From Flavobacteriaceae bacterium UBA6231 (GTDB lineage: Bacteria > Bacteroidota > Bacteroidia > Flavobacteriales > Flavobacteriaceae), in NCBI GenBank assembly GCA_002441545.1, contig DJWL01000162.1, positions 1 to 32,661 of the forward strand: a stretch of DNA of 32,661 nt. Direction: 5' to 3'. The position numbers and the translations under genes were made by a program. Position 1 is the first letter of the stretch. Each line of letters starts with the position of its first letter. Under the pieces are notes generated by a model, which made no database searches, had not been told where the DNA came from, and worked only from the letters and a program-made list of their open reading frames with translations. Positions 17,063-23,615 of the stretch are shown here, one piece after another.

Positions 17063-17395
17063 GTTAATAACTTGTAAATTTTTCAAAAAAAATAAAAAAA
17101 AAGTTTAAAATTCAATTTTTTATATTTCATTTGTACTGCATTTAGCTGAACAATATTGAAATATGTTTCTATGTTTGGGCTTATGAACATTAGGAAGTCG
17201 TGTTCAAAAGCAGCTTTTAGATTAAGTAACCAAATTTTAAAGCTAACTTCCTTGTATTCAATCGTATCAAGTCAGCACATCTATGGTTTTGTGCCAACAA
17301 CTTGTGTCCAAAAACAAATTTGATTTTCTTAGAAATTATTGATTTATACTTTGTAATTAAAATATTTTTGAGAAATTTATACCAGATAGAAAATA
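17063..17395 (+). other. 333-base intergenic leader before speA with candidate RNA structure
   Basis: No recognised gene lies here. It opens with an A-rich stretch (to about 17115). Helices visible by eye are TGAACA (17184-17189) with TGTTCA (17201-17206); AGGAAGT (17192-17198) with ACTTCCT (17246-17252); AGCTTT (17212-17217) with AAAGCT (17239-17244); and GCACA (17275-17279) with TGTGC (17290-17294). The second helix starts in the loop of the first, so the two form either a pseudoknot or mutually exclusive folds. TATGTTTG at 17170-17177 matches the Bacteroidota -7 consensus but has no good -33 partner. A poor second candidate, TACTTTG at 17347-17353, lies nearer speA. A 50-codon open frame (17171-17323) overlaps the same stretch. 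Confidence 0.4.
17171..17323 (+). CDS. Candidate 50-codon small ORF in the speA leader
   Basis: An open frame beginning MFGLMNIRKSCSKAAF and ending TTCVQKQI before a TGA at 17321. A second Met is at 17183. It has no recognisable domain, signal peptide or ribosome-binding site, and it overlaps the inverted repeats described for this leader. It could be a leader peptide for the polyamine operon, but a frame of this length can occur by chance, so it is listed only as a candidate. Confidence 0.15.
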   Translation: MFGLMNIRKSCSKAAFRLSNQILKLTSLYSIVSSQHIYGFVPTTCVQKQI

Positions 17396-18796
17396 ATGAA
17401 TACTAAATATATTGACCTTATTAGCCAAACTTTTGACTTTCCACAAGAAGAATTTAAGTTGGAAGATAGAAATCTAAAATTTCATGATATTAATTTAATG
17501 GAATTAGTAGAAACCTATGGGTCGCCATTGAAATTTACTTACTTGCCACAAATTTCAAACAACATTAATAGAGCAAAAAGATGGTTTGAAAAAGCTGTTA
17601 AGCATAATAAATATAAAGGTAAATACAACTATTGCTATTGCACCAAAAGTTCGCATTTTAAGCACGTTTTAAATGAAGCGTTAAAAAATGATATTCATAT
17701 TGAAACATCTTCGGCATTTGATATTGATATTGTTGAGAATCTAAAAAAAGAAGGTAAAATAACCGATAAAACCTATGTGATAAGTAATGGATTTAAACGC
17801 GCACAATACATTTCAAATATTGCTCGTTTAATTAATAATGGCCATAAAAACTGCATTCCTATAATTGATAATTACGAAGAAATTGACTTATTATCTGAAG
17901 AAATAAAAGGAAAATTCAATATTGGAATTAGAATAGCTTCAGAAGAAGAACCAAAATTTGAATTCTACACCTCTAGATTAGGAATAGGCTATAAAAACAT
18001 TGTGCCATTTTACAATAAACAGGTAAGAGATAATAAAAAAGTAAAATTAAAAATGCTTCACTTTTTTATAAATACTGGTATTAGAGATAATGCGTATTAT
18101 TGGAATGAATTATCAAAATGTTTAAAAGTATATACCAGTTTAAAACATATTTGCCCTTCACTCGATAGTTTGAATATTGGAGGAGGTTTTCCTATTAAAA
18201 ACTCATTGGCTTTTGATTTTGATTATGAATATATGGTTGACGAAATCATCAACCAAATAAAATTGGCATGTGATGCAGAAGAAGTCCCCGTTCCAAATAT
18301 ATTTACTGAATTTGGAAGTTTTACAGTTGGCGAAAGTGGTGGTGCTATTTATGAAGTTTTATATCAAAAGCAACAAAATGATAGAGAAAAGTGGAATATG
18401 ATCAACTCATCTTTCATAACAACGTTGCCAGATACTTGGGCAATAAATAAACGTTTTGTAATGTTGCCAATTAATAGGTGGAATGACAGCTATGAGCGTG
18501 TATTATTAGGTGGCTTAACCTGTGATAGTGACGATTATTACAATAGCGAACAACACATGAATGCTATATATTTGCCAAAATACAATAGAGAAAAACCTTT
18601 GTATATTGGCTTTTTTAATACAGGAGCTTATCAAGAAACTATTGGAGGATTTGGTGGATTACAACACTGTTTAATACCATCGCCAAAACACATTTTAATT
18701 GATAAAGATGAAGATGGAAATATAACAACAGAATTATTTAGTGAACAACAAAAAAGTGAAGACTTACTTAAAATATTAGGTTATAATGAACAATAA
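17396..18796 (+). CDS. speA: Arginine decarboxylase (PLP-dependent, flavobacterial type)
   Basis: This enzyme decarboxylates arginine to agmatine, the first step of polyamine synthesis from arginine. The 466-residue alanine-racemase-fold decarboxylase is shorter than the E. coli SpeA but typical for flavobacteria. The likely PLP lysine is Lys84 in YCYCTKSSHF. Other marks are ETSSAFD, FYTSRLGIGY, the glycine loop NIGGGFP, FTEFGSFTVGESG, and the active-site Cys376 in LTCDSDDYYN. All look intact. It begins the operon and overlaps the next gene (agmatinase homologue) by 11 bases. The long leader upstream suggests post-transcriptional control. Diaminopimelate or ornithine specificity is the alternative in the superfamily; the neighbours favour arginine. 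Confidence 0.88.
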   Translation: MNTKYIDLISQTFDFPQEEFKLEDRNLKFHDINLMELVETYGSPLKFTYLPQISNNINRAKRWFEKAVKHNKYKGKYNYCYCTKSSHFKHVLNEALKNDIHIETSSAFDIDIVENLKKEGKITDKTYVISNGFKRAQYISNIARLINNGHKNCIPIIDNYEEIDLLSEEIKGKFNIGIRIASEEEPKFEFYTSRLGIGYKNIVPFYNKQVRDNKKVKLKMLHFFINTGIRDNAYYWNELSKCLKVYTSLKHICPSLDSLNIGGGFPIKNSLAFDFDYEYMVDEIINQIKLACDAEEVPVPNIFTEFGSFTVGESGGAIYEVLYQKQQNDREKWNMINSSFITTLPDTWAINKRFVMLPINRWNDSYERVLLGGLTCDSDDYYNSEQHMNAIYLPKYNREKPLYIGFFNTGAYQETIGGFGGLQHCLIPSPKHILIDKDEDGNITTELFSEQQKSEDLLKILGYNEQ

Positions 18797-19712
18797 AACG
18801 TATGCAGGAATTCCTGAGGAATTTTCTAAGGTAGAACAAGCAAAAATTGTACTCATTCCTGTTCCTTATAATGGAACTGGCAACACAGAAAAAGGACCAG
18901 AAGCTTTTTTAAGTGCATCAGAAAATATAAATCTTTATGATATTGAAACCGATACAGAAGTGTATCAACAAGGTGTTTATTTAGCAGAAACAATTTCAGA
19001 AAACACTTCTGCTGAAGCTATGGTAAATGCAGTGCATCAGTTAACAAAAAAATACATTAAAAAAAATAAATTTGTAACACTTATAGGTGGAGACCATTCT
19101 ATATCTATTGGAGCAATTCGCGCCTTTAATGAATGTTTTGACAGTTTATCTGTGCTGCAATTAGATGCTCATGCAAATTTGTTAAAAACGTATCAAGGCT
19201 CATCGTTTCACAAAAATTGTGCACTTTATGAGGCCAGTCAAACCACTAATTTAATTCAGGTAGGAATACGTTCTATGAGCGCCAAAGAAAAAACTGTAAT
19301 TGATGCAGAAAAAGTTTATTTTGCTCATGAAATGGCAGTTGATGATTCTTGGATGGACTCAGCTATTGATCAAATGACTGGTAATGTATTTATTACTCTT
19401 GATTTATCAGCAATAGATATTTCTATTATGACATCTGTTTCAAATCCAGAACCAGGAGGACTATTTTGGTATGAAACCTTAGAGTTTTTAAACAAATTAA
19501 TTCAAGATAAAAATATTGTTGGTTTGGCTCTTGTTGGATTATCTCCAAATGAGTTAAATGCATCTTCAGACTTTTTAGCAGCAAGATTATATTATAAAAT
19601 ATTAAGTTATAAGTTTGCTGAAGAGAATATTGGCGATGATTATGACAATTCATATGAAGGCTCAAACCAAAAAAATAACCTTTCAAAATTTGAAGATGAC
19701 GATGAGTACTAA
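18786..19712 (+). CDS. Agmatinase/arginase-family homologue with degraded active site
   Basis: A 308-residue ureohydrolase-fold protein in the position of speB, overlapping speA by 11 bases and the DHS-like gene by 11 bases. The fold motifs are recognisable: GGDHSIS (His104), LDAHANL (Asp127, His129), FITLDLSAID (Asp206) and SNPEPGGLFWYE. Several ligands known to be essential in the family are gone. The second Asp of DAHxD is Asn131, the second Asp of the DxD motif is Ser208, the His of the following loop is replaced (Lys143), and the Glu of the GxDIVELxP motif is Gly251. The frame is uninterrupted. By family knowledge it should not hold two Mn ions or turn over agmatine. It may be a structural or regulatory partner, or an enzyme losing function under relaxed selection. 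Confidence 0.85.
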   Translation: MNNKTYAGIPEEFSKVEQAKIVLIPVPYNGTGNTEKGPEAFLSASENINLYDIETDTEVYQQGVYLAETISENTSAEAMVNAVHQLTKKYIKKNKFVTLIGGDHSISIGAIRAFNECFDSLSVLQLDAHANLLKTYQGSSFHKNCALYEASQTTNLIQVGIRSMSAKEKTVIDAEKVYFAHEMAVDDSWMDSAIDQMTGNVFITLDLSAIDISIMTSVSNPEPGGLFWYETLEFLNKLIQDKNIVGLALVGLSPNELNASSDFLAARLYYKILSYKFAEENIGDDYDNSYEGSNQKNNLSKFEDDDEY

Positions 19713-20679
19713 AGGACCGATTTCACAATTTATAGAAAAAAACTATTTACACTTTAATTCTGCAGCTTTAGTTGATGCTGCCAAAGGATATGAAACGCAT
19801 TTGTTGGAAGGTGGAAAAATGATGGTAACTTTAGCTGGTGCTATGAGTACTGCTGAGTTAGGAAAGTCGTTAGCCGAAATGATTCGTCAAGATAAAATTC
19901 ATATCATATCTTGTACTGGTGCCAATCTTGAAGAAGACATTATGAATTTAGTAGCTCACAATTCATATAAACGTGTGCCAAATTATCGTGATTTATCACC
20001 TCAAGAAGAATGGGATTTATTGGAAAATCATTATAACAGAGTTACAGATACTTGTATTCCTGAAGAGGAAGCGTTTAGAAGATTACAATCACATTTATAC
20101 GATATATGGAATAAAGCCGATAAAGCAGGAGAACGCTATTTTCCACACGAATTTATGTATCAAATGTTAAATTCTGGAGTTTTAGAACAATATTACGAGA
20201 TTGATCCAAAAGATTCATGGATGATTGCCGCTGCCGAAAAAAACTTACCAATAGTAGTACCAGGGTGGGAAGACAGTACCATGGGAAACATTTTTGCATC
20301 TTACTGTATTAAAGGAGAATTTAAACCAACCACAACCAAAGGCGGTATAGAATATATGATGTGGTTAGCAGATTGGTATCCAAAAAATTCAGCAGGGAAA
20401 GGTGTTGGCTTTTTCCAAATTGGCGGCGGTATAGCAGGAGATTTTCCAATATGCGTCGTGCCAATGCTCTATCAAGATATGGAAATGCACGACATTCCTT
20501 TTTGGAGTTATTTTTGTCAAATAAGTGATTCAACTACAAGTTATGGGTCGTATTCAGGAGCCGTTCCAAATGAAAAAATAACTTGGGGAAAATTAGATAT
20601 TAATACACCGAAATTTATTATAGAAAGTGACGCAACTATAGTTGCACCACTTATTTTTGCCTACCTATTAGATATGTAA
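19702..20679 (+). CDS. Deoxyhypusine synthase-family enzyme of polyamine metabolism
   Basis: A 325-residue protein of the deoxyhypusine synthase (DHS) family, NAD-dependent aminobutyl transfer enzymes. Bacteria generally lack the eukaryotic eIF5A target, and bacterial members are linked to homospermidine or related polyamine synthesis. Motifs are SCTGANLEEDIMN, PGWEDSTMGN (NAD/substrate site), IGGGIAGDFPICVVP, and the C-terminal catalytic lysine Lys297 in ITWGKLD, all intact. The start at 19702 (MSTKGPISQF) matches the usual N-terminus; an ATG at 19696 is two codons earlier. It overlaps the agmatinase homologue by 11 bases, so it is translated in the same operon. The precise amine acceptor is not known from sequence. 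Confidence 0.88.
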   Translation: MSTKGPISQFIEKNYLHFNSAALVDAAKGYETHLLEGGKMMVTLAGAMSTAELGKSLAEMIRQDKIHIISCTGANLEEDIMNLVAHNSYKRVPNYRDLSPQEEWDLLENHYNRVTDTCIPEEEAFRRLQSHLYDIWNKADKAGERYFPHEFMYQMLNSGVLEQYYEIDPKDSWMIAAAEKNLPIVVPGWEDSTMGNIFASYCIKGEFKPTTTKGGIEYMMWLADWYPKNSAGKGVGFFQIGGGIAGDFPICVVPMLYQDMEMHDIPFWSYFCQISDSTTSYGSYSGAVPNEKITWGKLDINTPKFIIESDATIVAPLIFAYLLDM

Positions 20680-20681
20680 TT

Positions 20682-21011
20682 ATGAACAAGAAAGACAACC
20701 GAAAAAGAGTCATTGTTGACTTTAAAAAACTAACTCCAGAAATTCTGGGACTTTTAGTGGAAAAATTTCCTGAAGGATATGATGAAGAAGATATCATTAC
20801 TTTCAGAAATGCCAAAAATGAGTTGGTTGAAGCTGTTGAAGTGAATACCGAAGACACTAAATACCTCATTAAAGTAAGCACCAAATTAGTGAAAACTATG
20901 GAAAATTATGATGAGGATGATTATGAAGATTTTGATAGCAATGACCCAGATGCCATTCAAGACCCTGACATAGAAATTGATGAAGAATCTGAAGAAATGG
21001 ATTTAGATTAA
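20682..21011 (+). CDS. Small protein with strongly acidic C-terminal tail
   Basis: A 109-residue protein starting 2 bases after the DHS-like stop codon. The first 70 residues are mixed charge (MNKKDNRKRVIVDFKKLTPE and onward) and probably a small folded domain. Of the last 38 residues, 20 are Asp or Glu and none are Lys or Arg (NYDEDDYEDFD, IDEESEEMDLD). There is no signal peptide or membrane segment. I do not recognise a family with known function; proteins of this kind occur in other flavobacteria as hypothetical proteins. Acidic tails of this type can bind polycations or RNA polymerase, but nothing here shows which. Confidence 0.8.
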   Translation: MNKKDNRKRVIVDFKKLTPEILGLLVEKFPEGYDEEDIITFRNAKNELVEAVEVNTEDTKYLIKVSTKLVKTMENYDEDDYEDFDSNDPDAIQDPDIEIDEESEEMDLD

Positions 21012-21025
21012 TTATTATTTTTGAA

Positions 21026-21256
21026 ATGATTGAGGCTGTTTTTATGTCATACAAAGACGGGTATTTTAAGTTTTTGTTTGAAAGTGGAGAAGAAATGGTT
21101 TTTGAAGAAGTGCATCCAAGAGCACTGAAGCAATTTGATTTAAAAAACGATAAAAGTTTAGTTGGTAAATCATTTAGGGTATCTTTTATTGAAGTTATTG
21201 AAGATTCTGACGAAGATTTTGTAATTTACAGGATAGAAAGTTTAAAACCTCTTTAA
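21026..21256 (+). CDS. Small cytosolic acidic protein, homologous to the secreted protein at 21872
   Basis: A 76-residue protein without signal peptide, 14 bases after its neighbour and 11 bases before the VOC gene. The sequence looks like one compact beta-rich domain (IEAVFMSYKDGYFKFLF, then VGKSFRVSFIEVIED). The segment FDLKNDKSLVGKSFRVSF aligns by eye with FDLDSDALIGTKFRITY in the exported 120-residue protein downstream, and both begin with (I/V)EAV followed by an acidic, aromatic stretch. The function is unknown. Confidence 0.75.
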   Translation: MIEAVFMSYKDGYFKFLFESGEEMVFEEVHPRALKQFDLKNDKSLVGKSFRVSFIEVIEDSDEDFVIYRIESLKPL

Positions 21257-21267
21257 TCTAAAATTAT

Positions 21268-21684
21268 ATGAATACGCCATTTCACATGTCTTTACCATGT
21301 TTAAGCGTAAAAGAAACCAAAAGCTTTTATGTTGATTACATTGGTGCTACTTATGGTAGGAATACCCAAAATTGGGTAGATATAAATTTATTTGGACATC
21401 AAATAACATTTATAAAAGCTAAAAAATTCAATTTCAATAATCCAAACTATATTTTTGAAGGCAAGATATTGCCTTCTTTTCATTTTGGGGTTATTGTAGA
21501 TTTTGATACTTGGAAAAAAGTATATGCTAAAGTTCAAGGGCTAGAATTAGAATTAGTAACAGATTCTGTTTATTTAAAAGACCAATTAGGAGAGCATCAA
21601 TCTTTTTTTGTTAAAGACCCTAATGGTTATATGCTAGAATTTAAAACATTTAAAAAATCAATAGATATTTTTAAAGCAAAATAA
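21268..21684 (+). CDS. VOC (glyoxalase/dioxygenase fold) family protein
   Basis: A 138-residue vicinal-oxygen-chelate fold protein. The start FHMSLPCLSVKETKSFYVDYIGA gives the first beta-alpha-beta unit. The second unit begins PSFHFGVIVDFDTW and ends FFVKDPNGYMLEFKTF, a classic VOC closing motif with a metal-ligand-type Glu. Candidate metal ligands are the His residues in FHM and FHFG and the Glu in MLEFK. It is the last gene of the co-directional run that begins with speA. The substrate cannot be told; glyoxalase, lactoylglutathione-lyase-like or antibiotic-resistance activities are all possible. Confidence 0.85.
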   Translation: MNTPFHMSLPCLSVKETKSFYVDYIGATYGRNTQNWVDINLFGHQITFIKAKKFNFNNPNYIFEGKILPSFHFGVIVDFDTWKKVYAKVQGLELELVTDSVYLKDQLGEHQSFFVKDPNGYMLEFKTFKKSIDIFKAK

Positions 21685-21871
21685 GATTACTATTATTACC
21701 ACATGTAAAATTAATTATAAAGAGTTTTACTAAAAGCAATTTCAGACTTGAGGTGGCAAATTTCTGAAGAAAACACACAATTTCATTTAACTTTTTACAA
21801 ACAGCAAACTATAATTTTTTGATTAAAGATTATAAGTTGTTTGTGCTTGTAAAACAAATAATAGTAAACCC

Positions 21872-22234
21872 ATGAAAACAATTTATTTGGTAATGCTTAC
21901 CTTTTTAGTAACTCCTCTTTTTTCATTTACAACATTAAAAATAAATGAACCTATTTTAGTAAGTCAAGACATAACTATTGTTGAAGCTGTATATGATGGA
22001 CATGAAGATTATGGCTATAATTTTATTGCTAAACATAGCGATGACGAAGAATATACATTAACTTTTCAAAAAGTTGATGAAGCTGTATCTAGTGAATTCG
22101 ATTTAGATTCAGACGCATTAATTGGAACAAAATTTAGAATTACTTATAAAACTAAAACCATTGTTACTAAAGATGCTGATGGTTATGAAGATGAAAACAT
22201 TGTCAATACCATTACAAAACTTGAAAAGCTTTAA
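21872..22234 (+). CDS. Secreted small protein, homologue of the cytosolic protein at 21026
   Basis: A 120-residue protein with a cleavable signal peptide (MKTIYLVMLTFLVTPLFS) and an acidic mature part (HSDDEEYTLTF, TKDADGYEDENIV). Residues about 38-118 align by eye with the whole 76-residue protein encoded 620 bases upstream. There is no lipobox and no known domain name I can give. A 187-base gap separates it from the VOC gene, so it may have its own promoter, though no good TAnnTTTG element was found. A terminator hairpin follows. Confidence 0.75.
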   Translation: MKTIYLVMLTFLVTPLFSFTTLKINEPILVSQDITIVEAVYDGHEDYGYNFIAKHSDDEEYTLTFQKVDEAVSSEFDLDSDALIGTKFRITYKTKTIVTKDADGYEDENIVNTITKLEKL

Positions 22235-22254
22235 AAGCTTAAATTGATCAAATT

Positions 22255-23583
22255 TTAGGCTGCCATTTTGGTGGCCTTTTTTATGAAAACCTCCCAAACA
22301 AAAACACTATAAATTATTAAATATTCCAACCCAATTATATACAGGTTTTCAGTGTTATCTGAGTTTGTGTAGGCTAAATAGCTTAATATCCCAACAAAGC
22401 TCCAAACTAAAGGAAATTTATATTTAGTGAATATACTTAAAATTAAAAGGGTTGCAACATACCAAGGATGTACAGTTGTTGCCGTAAAAAAATAGAAAGC
22501 CAGCACAAATAGTAAAGCAGAAATTAACTCAACTGTAGATTTGTTTTTTCTAAAAAAGGTGATGATCAACACAAGTAAGATAACAAATATGGGGATGAAT
22601 TTACCAATAATAGCAATTTCATTATAACCTCTAAAGGTATAACCAATAGCTCTAGCAATATAATACAGGCTTGCATTGAATTCAAAACGTTGAAACCACA
22701 ATCCAACGGTTTCAAAATAGTTCATTATAAATTCATCGGTAATAAATGGAACAAACGATATTAGAGTGATAGAGCCAACTATAGTGTAAAATACCAAGCT
22801 TTTTTTCCAACTTAATTTTTGAAACAAAACCGGTAAAAAGATTAAGGGAATTAGTTTAACTGAAATTGAGCAAGCAAAAACCAAAGCGGCATATTTCCAT
22901 TTATCTGCGTTGAGCAAATATAAACTCCAAACTAAAAAGAAAATCATGACACTTTCAAAATGAAGATTGCCAGTGAGCTCAATTATTATAAATGGATTGA
23001 GTAAATACCAGAAAATAGTATTAATAGGAATATTTAATTTTTCTAATAGTTTTCTTCCAAAATACAGTATTCCAAAATCTGCTGAAACGATAATTAGTCG
23101 CATTACAATTATAGAACCTAAAATGCTTTTACCAGCAAATAAGCCCGCAATAACAAAACATAATTGATTTAAAGGTGGATAATTTGTAAAATGACTTCCA
23201 TTTAAAATGCCCATGCCATTATATAGTTCTTGAGCTTGCTGTATGGGATAAATATGGTTTAGTATAAAGGATTCTGGTGTGGATAAATACGGATTGAAAC
23301 CTTGAAGAATCATTCTTCCATCCCAAATAAATCTATAAAAGTCTTGTGATAAATTAGGTGTTGCAAATAAAAATAGAACTCTAAAACTAAAGGCTAAAAT
23401 TGCTAAAAATGTAAAGTTCTCTTTATTTATTTGAATGAGTTTATAAAACATAACAAATAAAGCCACATAAAGCGAAATTAGTTTTATATAATCATTTCGG
23501 TTTAAATCATAGGCAAAACTTAAATAGAATAGACTGGTTAATAGAATAAAAATTAAAGACGATTTATATTGTTTTAATAACAA
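22255..23583 (-). CDS. GT-C fold membrane glycosyltransferase (GT87/mannosyltransferase-like)
   Basis: A 442-residue polytopic protein with roughly ten to twelve hydrophobic segments. After the first helices comes ATPNLSQDFYRFIWDGR, with acidic residues Asp81 and Asp88 in the first large periplasmic loop, where GT-C enzymes place their catalytic acid and polyprenyl-phosphate-sugar site. The segment GFNPYLSTP and the later NYPPLNQ are also typical of GT87/DUF2029-like mannosyltransferases. It would transfer a sugar from a polyprenyl carrier on the periplasmic face. Its 3' codons overlap the terminator of the convergent gene. The donor and acceptor are unknown. Confidence 0.75.
   Translation of the reverse strand: MLLKQYKSSLIFILLTSLFYLSFAYDLNRNDYIKLISLYVALFVMFYKLIQINKENFTFLAILAFSFRVLFLFATPNLSQDFYRFIWDGRMILQGFNPYLSTPESFILNHIYPIQQAQELYNGMGILNGSHFTNYPPLNQLCFVIAGLFAGKSILGSIIVMRLIIVSADFGILYFGRKLLEKLNIPINTIFWYLLNPFIIIELTGNLHFESVMIFFLVWSLYLLNADKWKYAALVFACSISVKLIPLIFLPVLFQKLSWKKSLVFYTIVGSITLISFVPFITDEFIMNYFETVGLWFQRFEFNASLYYIARAIGYTFRGYNEIAIIGKFIPIFVILLVLIITFFRKNKSTVELISALLFVLAFYFFTATTVHPWYVATLLILSIFTKYKFPLVWSFVGILSYLAYTNSDNTENLYIIGLEYLIIYSVFVWEVFIKKATKMAA
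22258..22282 (+). terminator. Rho-independent terminator for the secreted small protein gene
   Basis: GGCTGCCA (22258-22265), loop TTT, TGGTGGCC (22269-22276), then six T (22277-22282). The stem has 8 pairs including two G-U wobbles. It begins 24 bases after the stop codon of the + strand gene. It lies within the last codons of the convergent glycosyltransferase gene on the other strand. Confidence 0.65.
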
Positions 23584-23615
23584 AAGTTCAAGTATTTATT
23601 AAATTAAATATTTTA

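Noticed and set aside
17085..17110. A-rich run as a terminator for the RluB-like gene
   Set aside because: No stable stem precedes a T run on the + strand; the run is A-rich on this strand.
22224..22240. Near-palindrome AAGCTTTAAAAGCTT
   Set aside because: It is a low-complexity A/T-rich overlap of codons with the stop region; the real terminator hairpin is 18 bases further on.
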